A program made the translations under genes and the position numbers. The notes under the pieces were generated by a model. That model was not told the DNA's origin and made no database searches. It saw only the letters and a list, made by a program, of their open reading frames with translations. A DNA stretch of 64,000 bases from Leucocoprinus leucothites (lineage: Eukaryota > Basidiomycota > Agaricomycetes > Agaricales > Agaricaceae): positions 1 through 64,000 of the forward strand of contig JAACJO010000056.1 in assembly GCA_013368445.1 (NCBI GenBank). Reading direction: 5' to 3'. Of this stretch, positions 11,634 through 22,818 are shown one piece after another. Numbering within the stretch: position 1 is the stretch's first letter; every line of letters starts with the position of its first letter.

Positions 11634-14520
11634 TTATAACGGTCTCGGGTTACTCGCCCAATAGTCAACACATTGTTGCTTCATAGCCGCTAAAGTAACT
11701 GGTTAGTACCATCTCAGGGAATAGATTGTGGATAACGGTAACACACCCGTAGGCATATTCTTTTGATATTTTATTATTTCGCTTTTAGCTTCCGCGAAAA
11801 TTATTGCCATTCCTCTGTGAACATATTAGGTTCAGCCCGCAATGCTTTTGACAGACAGACGGCGAGTGACTCACAGTACAAGGTGTGCGTCAATATGACT
11901 AGTACATAGTTAATACACAAGAAATCAAAAGATGATGCTGAGTAACTTACCAGTGCATGATCCATGGACCAGGGTTGTCGGTTCTGAATCGGATGATGAC
12001 TTCACTTGTGGTCTTGTTGGCACTATGGATGAACTCGGATGTCGCAACCGTATCTCGTTGAATTGGGGGATGCCTTATATAATCAATCTCCGTAAGGTTT
12101 CTCATATCACCAACGGACCGCAGAACAGAAAATGTGTGCTGATAAAATCATAAGAATTATCAGTACGAATGAAAAGAAAGAATACACTAGGAAACTTACG
12201 CCATGTAAATGCATGGGATGCTACAGCGCATTTAATAAGTAAGCGTTAGAGAGGAGCGAGAAAATGACGTACTGGGCCGCCCTGGATGGAGTCTGCTTTC
12301 TTGAATGTTACTTGGATTGTCTTGTTGCGCTCAACAAAGATAGTCCCGTCTGGGAAATCAGCTATATATAATCGTGAGCTCTCGGCCTTCGACAGTAGCG
12401 TACGACGTACAAGGATCCATTTTGTTGTTCAAAATATTTAGTAAAGCTGGCATAGACGGGCGTTCATACTTCTTTCCGTTGAGCGCAAATCCAGCGAACT
12501 TTCCACCGGGGGCTTTCTGAAATTTATTTTTTTTCAGTTCGATACAGGGCGTACTGTGCAAAGACTTACAGCCAGACCGACTTCAATCTCATGAAACTCG
12601 AGGTCTTGATCGAGCTTTACACATGCAAGTAAATTTTACACCCCGAGTTACTGAGGGGGTATACGTACCGTGGTGTCCTTCTCGCTAGACTGAGGCAGTT
12701 CGAAGAATACTGATGAGTGTACACCATGAGTTAGATCATCATTGGAGCGCCTACCTCGAGGCTCGCTTCGTTTAATGACAACCTTGGATGATTTGGCCAC
12801 ATAGTGCTGCGAGTAGTCCCGTCGCCGGGTGCCCCTCCGTCGGTATAATGTAAGACTCCATAAGCTGGGTATCCCTGATGCAGGGTTGAGTTGCTGTTTG
12901 GTTTATCTGATGGAACTTCTGCCCGTATCACTAGTTGGAACGTGTTGGCTGAATTGCTTGGACCTGATGACAGAGAAATTGTGCCCTACAATAATTCCTT
13001 GTGTTGTCTCTACCATGTGTGTCCAGCTTGAATCATCTCTGAGTATATTCCCAAGGAGATGGAGCTAGAAACTCACAATAAACGAGTAACGCTGACCCGG
13101 ATGTATAGGTATTCTCATAATTTTGTACGGCTTGATGAGAGTTCCTTCTACTTCGATCACGTTTAATCGATGCTCGTCGATGGCAAACTCCCATGGAACG
13201 GCACACGCCATGCTGATTAAGCGGAACCGATATCTATTTAATGTGAGGAATATGGTCAAGCACATACTTCTTTCGAGGCTTACTTTTTGTCCTTCTGCAC
13301 ACTAATGATAGGTCTGACTTGACCGTTTATCAACGTTAAATCAGGTAGACTGCGACCATTTGTGTCAATCCGGTATGTGCAAAGTGATAGTACAAAAACT
13401 GACCTCGGACCCTCAGCAGCCCTTTGACCTAATCAGAAGGGTAAACATGAAGGGCAAATTCGTTGATCTGAACCATATGACTCACGGAACCTAGGGTCAA
13501 ATCATCAGCCTTATGAATACTCGCACTAATATCAAGAACACGCACCAGTCAGAAAGGGTGATCACCGTATTGTCTGAACAATTCCGAAAACAGCTGTTAA
13601 GAAACCTTCGAAGTTCAGTTCAATTTCCTCGGCTCACCGTTATCTAGAATAACAACCAGTGTGTTAGTTAAGTCCAGTACTGACGTATTGTATCTGTGTA
13701 AAATTCTTCACCATCCTCTGCATTGTAACCAAATCTCCCAGGGTCTTGGGGATCCCGCACGATGAGAGCACCTCTGAGTCCGTCACAATATTGGGCGCCT
13801 ATTACATAAATCAGTTACTAGCACCAGGAAGCGGTAAACGTACTTACCAAGGTGCGAGTGATACCAGAATGTTCCCGCCTGGTCTGTTATCGGGAATTCA
13901 TACTTGAAGCTCTTCCCTGATGGGATAGGGCACTCTGTCACAAATGCCACACCGTCCGCCCAACTTGTCTGATGCTGCATTATCCCATGCCAATGCTTGA
14001 GACAGAGGGCCAACATTATTCACTGATGAAGCCAAAACAAAACACAAAAAACAGATACTCACGATGCTCGTCTCGGTCTCCATTCTGGGGTCTCTGAGTC
14101 GATTGTGGACATTGATGGATAAGGTATCGCCCTAACAAGTCAATCAAGCACCTGCTTCACAAGCATGGAGAGGTGTGTCCGTACCTTCCAGGCATTGATG
14201 ATAGGACCGGGGAAGGTCAACTCATTGGGTTTACTCCCTACGAGGACAGCGGTACGGTCGATGAAACACCCGGACTTGCAGTCTCCAGCAGGCTTGGTAC
14301 AAAACTCGAGGTGTTTGGTATTGTTCTGGGTCTCAGGAATACAGTAATGTGTGACATTGTTCCCAATGTACAGATTGTGCTCAAGAAGTCTGTTTGAAAC
14401 GATCCCGGACGTTGCGAGGATTGGCGCAGCCTTGTTGCGCCAGAAGCCAAAGGATGGAAAGAACATGATGCTTAGACGAGCAGAACTTTCGAGGCGCTGA
14501 AATAAATACAAGAAGCTCAT
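11634..14520 (-). CDS. Laccase-type multicopper oxidase with Met at the predicted T1 axial position
   Basis: Twenty exons: 14520-14185, 14131-14063, 13995-13848, 13798-13712, 13643-13638, 13573-13546, 13490-13486, 13428-13404, 13349-13284, 13233-13077, 12985-12755, 12689-12669, 12614-12570, 12516-12411, 12361-12273, 12220-12200, 12138-11951, 11898-11875, 11814-11747 and 11689-11634; 591 residues. All four copper motifs are present: HWHG, WYHSHLGAQYCDG, HPMHLHGHTF and [12 protein letters not shown]. Such enzymes oxidise phenols or metals and reduce oxygen to water. The residue ten after the T1 cysteine is Met, which in laccases goes with low redox potential. Before the first cupredoxin domain there is an unusual Cys-containing segment ([23 protein letters not shown]). 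Exons 5 and 7 are microexons of 6 and 5 bases. A clear signal peptide is not evident from either start (14520 or 14466). Exon 12 is the least certain. Confidence 0.85.
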
Positions 14521-15088
14521 TTCTAGATTATTTAGATAATCTGGGTCCTACTCGCCCTGGAAGTGATAGGTACCCAACCGGCGAGTCGGGGGACTCAGCG
14601 CCGTCTGTTATCGTAACAATGAATCTCGCCGTGGTACGCCAATATCTAGGGTTCTATGACTCCAACAAGAGACATGCTACACGTTCTTGAGGGAATATCT
14701 GTTGAATGGAAATGACATATCTTGACAGGTAGAAGGCTTGCAATAAAGACTCACACGATGCCGTTTTCTATTCTTCATAGGTTTATGGTAATGACGGACG
14801 AAGAGCGCCAAGCTCCAAATCCGGCAGAGGTGAAACCACGATACAGCCGGTATCATTCACGGCTTGGAGATTCCGAAACACCAACTCTTACGAAAGTCCC
14901 AGGCGTCGGTGGTAGCTCCGTGGCCTGTTTTGTGGTAAATGTCACCTAGGTGAGTGGTGGAATGAAAGGGTGAAGCGTGTGAGCTTGAAGTGTCACATTG
15001 ACAGAACGTTTGTACCTTCGGCGCTTCCATCATATAACCAATTGACGGGTTGGCACTCCTGCTCGTAGCCTTCATTTCTACCTCTGCA
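14521..15088. other. Divergent intergenic region
   Basis: No gene seen. It should contain the promoters of the multicopper oxidase (leftward) and of gene D (rightward). The sequence just before 15089 can be read in frame with gene D from an upstream ATG at 15050, which was judged to be 5' UTR. Confidence 0.4.
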
Positions 15089-15645
15089 ATGTCGTCCTCT
15101 CCTCCAGTTACCTATCGTATCAACAATGCTGTCTTCAACTCGCCTGTTGGAGTAGCATCATCTGACAAAAGCCCGAAACCCTTTCATCCAATCGTTGGAA
15201 CTCGATGGGACTCAGATGCGTCCTTGAAGTTTGGGTTGAGCTTCACTGAGAAGGGTCGTGCCAAGCTCTACATCGAAGACTGTCCAGTTGTACTGTCCAA
15301 CAGGATCGTTTGTGCTGCAAGCAATGTAATAAGTCCACCCGATGAGTTTGTGCTTGAGCTCGTTTCGGAAGCAAATTTCCGCAGGTTGTACAAGTGGGTG
15401 TCGAAGAATGTGGAAATTTGCGAGAACTTGATTTCTGCTCTTAGGATTTGTTGGGCTTCCAGCCGTGACTTAGTGTGGACTCTCAACTCTGCCATTGAGC
15501 CGGCCAACTCGGTCAGTATTAGCTTCTTCAAGTACACTGCCTGCTAATTCATAGTCTTAATTCACAGGTTTTCCTTTCTCCAGATAATCCGGATGCTCCG
15601 TACAATCCGCGACAGCTCTGGTACCTGGAATACCAGCCCTTATGA
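15089..15645 (+). CDS. Small beta-trefoil-like protein D
   Basis: Three exons: 15089-15393, 15445-15511 and 15568-15645, encoding 149 residues from MSSSPPVTYRINNAVFNSP to QLWYLEYQPL. The two introns are phase 2 and phase 0, matching the last two introns of genes A-C, and the C-terminal aromatic W-x-x-x-Y strand is in the same place. It shares with gene E (16436-16997) the segments INNAVF/INALFEAPVG, PIVGT, FRRLYKI and VFLS, so D and E are paralogues. No signal peptide is seen. The start at 15089 was chosen because E begins at the equivalent MSSS; the ATG at 15050 would add 13 residues. Inhibitor or lectin function is possible but unproven. Confidence 0.72.
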
Positions 15646-15733
15646 TTTATTATACAGAAACAGAGCCCACTATATGTTACAATTTACGCGTACATAACTA
15701 CATGTAAAAACAAGGTGGAATCACAAATTATAG

Positions 15734-16072
15734 TCATCCGCTCACTCTCAAATGCTTGGTCCACTTAAATTGAGCTACATGTCTGAAAATCAGATATTCA
15801 TGAGAGAAGGGGGCGACAAGACATCGCGGTAGTCCAGGCATCGGGTGTAAGGCAAAGCCGGTGTTCTTGGGCAACAGCTGAATCGGATAGCCGCAGATGA
15901 CCTGGACACCATTGCATATTGTATCTGACTCGAATCTTGTCATGGGGGCTCTTTCATTCCGATCAGGACTCATACCCGATACCGGTTTCTTCGTGGATTC
16001 GTACTTTTCAAAACAAATGTTGCAAGCTCTTCTTCGGTTCCTGTTGATGTCCCAAACGGAGGACTCCACCAT
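15734..16072 (-). CDS. Uncertain open frame between genes D and E
   Basis: An uninterrupted frame of 112 codons, starting MVESSVWDINRNRRRACNIC. It shows no domain, signal peptide or family resemblance that I recognise, and no introns are needed. It could be a genuine small gene, a relic, or chance. It is listed only because the interval between D and E is otherwise empty. Confidence 0.2.
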   Translation of the reverse strand: MVESSVWDINRNRRRACNICFEKYESTKKPVSGMSPDRNERAPMTRFESDTICNGVQVICGYPIQLLPKNTGFALHPMPGLPRCLVAPFSHEYLIFRHVAQFKWTKHLRVSG

Positions 16073-16435
16073 CCTATCTTGATCTTAAAGGGGTGATTTA
16101 CGACAAAGGACAGGGTATAACCACATCAATGCCATGGAGTTCATTGCCATCATCATATCTAATGTCAAGCGAATACGAGATAGGATTTTCTTTGAATCTG
16201 CCAAAATGTTGTGGCAACATTCAGCCTGTCGTAACTTACCCCTGGGTCTACGAAGCTATCATTCGGATCTCACGAACACCGGCGAAAACAGTATCAAACA
16301 ACTTCAAGGAGCGCCAATGCGTGTGAGTAGTTCGACTCTCGAGCATGTCATATCACAGGATGTGGAAAAGATTCCATAGATAGCGCCCTCTTATAGCACT
16401 CCCGCTCCGAACTCACCTCTCTTCCTACCCTCGCC

Positions 16436-16997
16436 ATGTCTTCGTCGACTTTGTTCTCGTCGACCCAGAACAATATCTATCGTGTTATAAACGCTCTTTT
16501 CGAGGCACCTGTTGGAATATCAGCAACAGAGGCTTCTGGGACTGGGTTACCGATCGTTGGAACTCTGTATGACCTCGCAGCCTCCCAGAGGTTTACGGTG
16601 TATTTCACCCATGACAATCGTGTTACATTTTTCATCGATGAATACCCAGTCGTAGTGTCGAGAGATCATACTCTTCGCGCGTCTACCAACTCCTCTGAGA
16701 AAATCGCAGAGTTTACCGTGGAATTTGTCTCAGAACAAAACTTTCGTCGGCTGTACAAGTGAGTCCTCTGCATTAGTTTAGCGTCCATGACTTGACTTTT
16801 GCCTACAGAATTGCATCTGTTGACGTACCGGGTACTGTCTGGACCCTCAATTTCTCCGCCGCAGAACCCGGTAACAAGGCAAGCCCGTATTTCTCCTAGT
16901 TTTGTCCTCTTAGCTCATGTCCCCCTAGGTCTTTCTCTCGCGTAATGATCCATCCAACCCGCGGCAGCTCTGGGAGTTGCAATATAATCCTTATTAA
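16436..16997 (+). CDS. Small beta-trefoil-like protein E, with a GC-AG intron
   Basis: Three exons: 16436-16758, 16809-16878 and 16929-16997, encoding 153 residues, starting MSSSTLFSSTQNNIYRVIN and ending RQLWELQYNPY. It is the paralogue of gene D, with the same intron positions. The second intron begins GCAAGC; the only nearby GT donor (GTAACA at 16871) would shift the frame, and the GC donor is exactly aligned with the GT donor of D, so this is a GC-AG intron. TATAG at 16392-16396 lies about 40 bases upstream of the start. Family and function are inferred as for D. Confidence 0.72.
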
Positions 16998-17363
16998 CAA
17001 TGCTCACAAACCACCTGGTATTGTTTTACATTGCCATTGTAAAGTCGTGTATTACACCCATATTTATCGATTTCAATCTGAATATGGATTGGCTTTTGAT
17101 CTAAACATCTACAATACATTCTATTAAGCCTCTCCGAACATCGTAATACATCGGACGCACCGAGTCCTCCGTATCAAATATTAGTATGATGGATTTTTTG
17201 CGGGGTTCAAGTCTTATGCGCTTGTTGCACAGTTTGATCCTGCGTATCTATCCTTCCTTACCTCAGAAATCATATTGAGGGTGTGTGAAAAGTATATTGG
17301 ATTATAGGCCAACAATGAGAATGGTGTCGCAAGGCAACAAGGAGACAGTTAAAAGTAAAAGTA

Positions 17364-18180
17364 TCAAGAGTACTCAGCGATCATCAGGCTGGCCCTCTCT
17401 GCAAATCTATAGATCGCAAACTGTGGGTGCCCACTTGGATTGAGCAGCTTCGGCGTTTTCAGTAAATCGTAGTGGTACAACAATACAATGAAAACTCACG
17501 ATCACTGAACCATCAACAATCCTCAAAACAGTGGTACTATTTGCTCGAAGATCTGGATCAACGACTCTCCAACCCGCATCCTTCAGAGTCATAGCAGCAG
17601 AACCTGTAGAGTGGGAGAAACCATAGGTACTGGCTTTCAAGAACGCTTCAAGTGCCTCGTCTGACCAGGGTCCGCAGGAGGACGAGTAGGACTGAAAACG
17701 GAACTCTGGAATGCTGCGAAACCCTTCGCGTAAAATTTGACATGACCATTCGTTCGCTGAAAAAGCCGAAATCGATTACTGAATAGTCAAAAGGCTTCGA
17801 GCTTGAGATCGTAACAGAACCACCTGGGCGACGCACAATCATAAAATTTGGCAAGGGGATGAGCAGATTCAGAATACCCATGAGAGGAAGGATGGAGATT
17901 CACGATGTAGACGCCTAAAGTCGAATTTATGTATCCCCTGCTCGGATCTGAGGCATATATCCGCTGGAATACAAATTCAAGGCGGGGAGAGTTTTTTCTG
18001 GAGTAGGATAGGGATATCTCTCCATGCTAAATGGTTTTACATCGTCTGGGGATTGGATGAGGCTGACGTGGTTCAGTCGGAAGGGGCTGGGAGAGGTCCG
18101 GTTATGTTGGGGCACCAGAGCAAGAAGACCACATTTTCATCGAAGCTATATGTCAAATATTTCAGCATCCCTGAGAACGA
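17364..18180 (-). pseudogene. C-terminal relic of a GMC (glucose-methanol-choline) oxidoreductase
   Basis: Pieces read leftward. NVVFLLWCPNITGPLPAPSD and the SSGYMPQIRAG region (18180-17927) are followed by a segment with RRPGGSVTISSSKPFD and VIDFGFFSE (17881-17760). After a frame change comes ILREGFRSIPEF, then STGSAAM...VVDPDLRANSTTVLRIVDGSV, and after an intron SGHPQFAIYRFAERASLMI up to a stop at 17364. These match the substrate-binding and C-terminal parts of aryl-alcohol-oxidase/pyranose-dehydrogenase-like GMC enzymes. The FAD-binding N-terminus (GxGxxG) is absent upstream, a frameshift lies near 17755, and the catalytic His region is altered (FSHSTGSAAM). It is therefore a truncated, non-functional copy. 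Confidence 0.7.
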
Positions 18181-18608
18181 GAGATAGAGACAACAGATCT
18201 CACCGGTCACCTATCAGTATGTGGGAAATTTAGCGCATGTCCACACAGGGCTTAAAAATAGGAATTCCGGTCAAAGGGTTTAGCTAGCGCAGGAGGTAAA
18301 TAGAGGTTTAACACGAAAATAGAGTCGGTGTCTGTGCTGTTTGCTGTGGTCGCCCAGCGTACAGCGGGTGGCATTCTTGACGAAAGCCAGCGATTCAGAC
18401 GAGCTATGCTTCACTCAGTCCGAGTCCTGACTAAGCTTTCCTCTTTTCCACGCCCACACCTATCATATCTGCTTAATTGACGATCAGCCTGCGCCAACGG
18501 CAGTTGGGAACCCATACACGGCCTGGGTCACATGAACACAACGTTGGTCCTGTTGTCCAAGTATGAACCCATCTATGATTCTATCACTCTTACACTGGAA
18601 TCACACTC

Positions 18609-19657
18609 ATGAAGATCACTGTCACCGGCTGCAATGGCAGAGTAGGCAAACGTGTCGTTCTCCTCGCCTTGAAACGCGGGCATACTGTTACTGGCGTTGA
18701 TCACACCGCCTTCTCAGAGGATCTACATTCCCTGATTAAGCAATATCAGCAACAATTCACGTTCAAACAGATCGATCTGCAGGGCTATGAGGCCGTTCTC
18801 GAGGCTTTACAGATAGCTCAAGCCGAGGCCGTCGTACATCTAGCCGCAATCCGGGATCCGGGGGATTATGTGGTTCGAACTCACAATAGGTTTGTATCGG
18901 TTCCTACGAACTATCGAGCACATATTAAAAAGATACAGTAACGTCGTCATCTCATGGAACGTCCTGAGAGCCTGTGCTGAAGTATGTATTGCTTCTCAAC
19001 ATGATCCCCTGAAGTACAAAGAACACGCTAACCATCTACCAATCGACTTACAGCTAGGCATCACTCGTATCGCACAAGCATCCTCGGTCAACGTTATCAC
19101 GATGCTTTTCAGCGTCAAACCGATTTTTGAGTATTTCCCACTTGATGAGAATCACCCATGCGAACCCGACGAACCATATGGGCTTTCAAAACTGTAGGTC
19201 ACTTCCGATTCTCAGAACTCTTTCAGAATTGAATGCTTTCGGTGAAACTAGGATCTGCGAACGTCAAGCAGATACTCTCATACGCCGTTTCCCGGACCTG
19301 CGCATTGCTAGTCTTCGTCTTCATTGGTCCGTTCCAGAAAAGGCTTACACGCTCAAACGGGACCTCGAAAGGGCGTCCAAAGATCTCTGGGGATATGTTC
19401 ATCATGATTCAGCTGCCGACGCATTCATCCTAGCTATTACATGTGATACGACGAATTGGCCATCGAAACATGAAGCCATGTTTGTCGTTGCACCCGAGAT
19501 CGCGAGGGATGAAGATAGTGGAAGGTTAAAAAATCTGTTTTACTCCTATGTTCCAGTAAAGGAAGGTTTTGAGATTAGTGGGAAGAAAGGTTTCTATGAT
19601 TGCAGGAAAGCGGAGAGGCTACTAGGATGGGCTCACCGGGATATTGTGCCAGAGTGA
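18609..19657 (+). CDS. NAD(P)-dependent extended SDR (epimerase/dehydratase family)
   Basis: Four exons: 18609-18889, 18939-18981, 19054-19193 and 19252-19657, encoding 289 residues. The Rossmann motif TGCNGRVG (residues 6-13) binds the dinucleotide. VVHLAAI follows, and the active-site YxxxK appears as YGLSK after DENHPCEPDEP. Downstream segments RIASLRLHW, WGYVHHDSAADAF and YDCRKAERLLGW are the usual order for NAD-dependent nucleoside-sugar or uronate epimerase/dehydrogenase-like proteins. The usual catalytic Ser/Thr upstream of Tyr is probably in QASSVNVI. The exact substrate cannot be read from the sequence. No signal peptide; cytosolic. The gene is complete. Confidence 0.85.
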
Positions 19658-20472
19658 GGTAATAAATGTGAGTACCCAACGGTAACCAATTGTCGATATC
19701 CGAGATAGCGAATGTACAATGAAGTAATATATTCTCAACTATTACGTGTTGCATCAGCCATCCTTCCCTTCTTGTGTTCCTTTGCGCCTCCATCTACAAA
19801 TGGCCCTAGTCATCATCCAAGCGCTCTTCTCCGACACCTGGCACAGTGAGACTACCATCACCTCCCGAAGTTGGCTTCGTGCTCGCCAACAATGTTATTA
19901 CATGGGGACGGAGGTCCCAAACAAGACGAATATTGATATGGCATGTATACAAGTATCAAGGAAAAGCTATCGAGCCTAATTCTGGGTATTAACAGGGGTG
20001 TTTTAAAAATTCTTGTTGTCATTGTTCAATAGAAATTTACACGGAGATATTTTTGGATCTCGGTTCTATGCTCCTTCGATGTCTGACGAATATACCTCCT
20101 ATACTCAAGGTTCGGAATCAATGCGCCAGTCCTCTTGGAGTGCGCATAGAGCGATGGAACATGGAGACTGTCATGAGGTGAGAAGGTCGCTAACAGGCTC
20201 ACATTCGATAACTGAATAATACAATTTTGGTATTCTCGCATCATAGCACTCGATCAAATACAGTATCATTGACTATTCTCTGGCAATGGCTACTCTTCTT
20301 CAATTGGCACCACCTTCGGGTGCAAGACATCAGTGCACAAAATATTGGGGTGATCGTTGAATCCAATCTCGCCATAGGCTACCATTCGATTCCAACAGTC
20401 ACAGAGTCCGCAAAGCAGAAACACCTTTGTAGTCGAAACGAATCAACAACAAAAGAAGACATGATACTTCTG
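19658..20472. other. Intergenic, no supported gene
   Basis: 3' flanks of two convergent genes. Only short frames without recognisable motifs (for example 20013-20219) are present. Confidence 0.45.
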
Positions 20473-21304
20473 CTAAACAACAGCTGTACTATTGGAGTTA
20501 TTTCCACTGCGCTCTTGTTCAGTGGAGGGGCTATTCGATTTCGTATCATCGTCCCCAGCACTTGACTTGACAAGTTTGGATTGTGGTGGAGGCTGTGTAG
20601 GATTGAACCAAAATATTGGCCACCTACGCTGTATGTTATTATTAATCAAAGCGACCGCAAATGCAAGCGCAGATGAAAGCAAAACAACTGGGAGATAGTA
20701 CCACCCGATATCCCGTATATCTTGACTTGTAGCAGGGAGAAGTGCTGTGGCGCCTACAATTGTTATTTAGAGGCCACCAGTTTTGAACCAGCTTAGAAAT
20801 AGATCTCACCTGCTGGTGGATGCACAGTTTGAGTTATCTGCATAACCACTGTTGCCGTCGCGCATGAGAGCGAAGCGGCTAACCACGACAATTGATCGAA
20901 TCGCTCTTCCGTGGGAAGTAGTTGAAAAAGTTTTGTGATGATAACACCGACGAGAGCGCCTAGGAAATGTCCTCCAAAAAGGGCTCTAGGCTGAGCTAGC
21001 GGTGCCTCGATTACACCATAAATAAGCACGGCAGAGGCACCCTATACAAGGGTAAGTAAATCATATAGTCCTCATCCACGAAACAATAACTCACATAACT
21101 CGCCACGATGGGTGGTACTCTCCGCCTGACAAAGTATTGCGCTTGTTCGAATACGGCCTGTATCACGGCGATACAACAGAAGGCACCAATGAATGTCCAA
21201 GTCCAGATAATATAGTCAGGTTGTTTGGGTGGTGGGATACGGCGGTAGCCAAACCATCGGCTGAGCCACGCAGGGAGGGGAGCTAGCACGTTACGGTTAA
21301 GCAT
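20473..21304 (-). CDS. HPP-family integral membrane protein
   Basis: Three exons: 21304-21095, 21041-20810 and 20753-20473, encoding 240 residues. Hydrophobic segments span IIWTWTFIGAFCCIAVIQAV, the GASAVLIYGVIEAPLAQPRA region, HFLGALVGVIITKLF, LAASLSCATATVVMQI and YYLPVVLLSSALAFAVALI. The family signature TVHPPAGATALLP is intact and is split by the second intron inside its Gly codon. PRALFGGH is also typical. HPP proteins have about four or five membrane spans; a plant relative moves nitrite into plastids, while the role in fungi is not established. The C-terminal tail is hydrophilic and Ser/Asn-rich. Confidence 0.85.
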
Positions 21305-22818
21305 ACTGAATTTGAGCGGGTTCTGGGATTAAACTCATCTAGTGGTGTTGTGGGTTAAATATGATTTTGCAACCGCATTTCAGTTCCCAAGCTCCGAAGC
21401 GAGAACATTTGAGCGTGCGTTCCTAGGCACTCGGCTCGCCTCAACTCGGTGCCAGCTTCCTTCAGCCTCCAGCGACAGATTTCGTCTTTCTCATACTCCC
21501 ATCATACATTAATCCTCTATGGTTGCCCAACTCAAGGGTACGCTAGACCTGATATCTATGGTTTGCAGAGCTTCATGTTCGACTTCACATTTAGCATTTG
21601 ATTTCTTGCCTCTGATACTGGCTGAATCGAGGGCTCAAGGAAGCTATTAATATCCCTTATACAGAACTACGCGTTAGCGTCATGATGAAGTATGCTTCTA
21701 TCCATACAAACCACCCACGCCTAAGTCAAGAGAAATGAATGCTTGTAAGTAATCATCTTGCATGGTGAGACCTCATTCTATGCAGAAGGTGGCGCTACTT
21801 ATCCAAAGACCAGCGTGACGCAGACATGTCTGCGGCTATCTGTTTATTTTGGACATTTTTCTTCAATAGCTTTGATTCGCAATCACACCAGAATTGAAAA
21901 AGGAGAATCCAGGATTACCCATTTATCAAACTACGACACCTTCAACCAGATTTCTCGTTCCCAAATCACCTCCATTGAGCTTCAACTGTACTACCGATAT
22001 GAAAGTTCTCTCTGATGGCAGGACTGCGGTAAAGCCTCTCACATCTCATTAATCATTGGTGTCCCTCAACTGACCGATATTCTGACAGCGTATCACATGA
22101 ATGTGCTGGGACTTGTGAGCCACTTCAACGGTATTCGTTGATTATTTATTTTCTCAGTTTTCGGCTCTCAATCCTTCCAAGATAAGTATTCCTACTTTCG
22201 CAGCACAAATGTATAAGTGTCCGAGGGGCCAGTGCTTATTGGTTGATGGGACGGGAACGGATGTGGCCCCTTCCAGTTGGCGTTGGAGGCATTCAATATG
22301 ACTGCATAGTATTATAGAAAAGCGTCTTCATCAATCACCGTAATAGCTTTCAAAGCCTTATCCAACGAACCCGAGGGGGGCGCCTAGGGTGGAGTACACA
22401 ATAATGGGGTGCGATCGAGGTGAATCGGGCGAGGAAGTACGTGGAGATACTTGGGTAACTTGAAACAAGGATGATCAAAATGATATTTGCTAGATATTCG
22501 TAGTAGTCGAAGTATCCGATGAAGATCGGGGTGCGAATATTGTATTGGCCGTAAACAGGTTTAGTAGACTGCTGTGGAAGACAACAAGCTCGCGAGGTGG
22601 ACATGATGATGGAAGTAAATTCTAAATTCAAGTCATTGATGTTTCATACATTGATGTATTCATGAGGTAATCCAAGTTACAAAGTGGTGAGTGGTCGTAA
22701 TGATAATGGTCCAGCTGAATCGACGGTCCAAAGCCGGACACAGCAAGAGTCCGCAAGGTCAAACGCGAGCAAGTCTTCAAAATGCGCTTAACGACAACAG
22801 CGCCCGGTGGAGGAACAG
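21305..22818. other. Intergenic, no confident gene
   Basis: Open frames at 21758-22015 (+) and 22350-22631 (-) have no motif I recognise. A short spliced reading starting at 21520 (+) can be followed for two exons but then meets stops, so I do not call a gene. The left part should hold the HPP gene promoter, the right part the 3' end of the Chs7-like gene. Confidence 0.4.

Noticed and set aside
11634..14520. Fet3-type ferroxidase
   Set aside because: HPMHLHGH recalls Fet3, but no C-terminal transmembrane segment follows and the [14 protein letters not shown] block is laccase-like.
15050..15088. Upstream ATG extending gene D by 13 residues (MALLLVAFIST...)
   Set aside because: It looks like a signal peptide but is very short, and paralogue E starts at the equivalent MSSS; left as 5' UTR, though not excluded.
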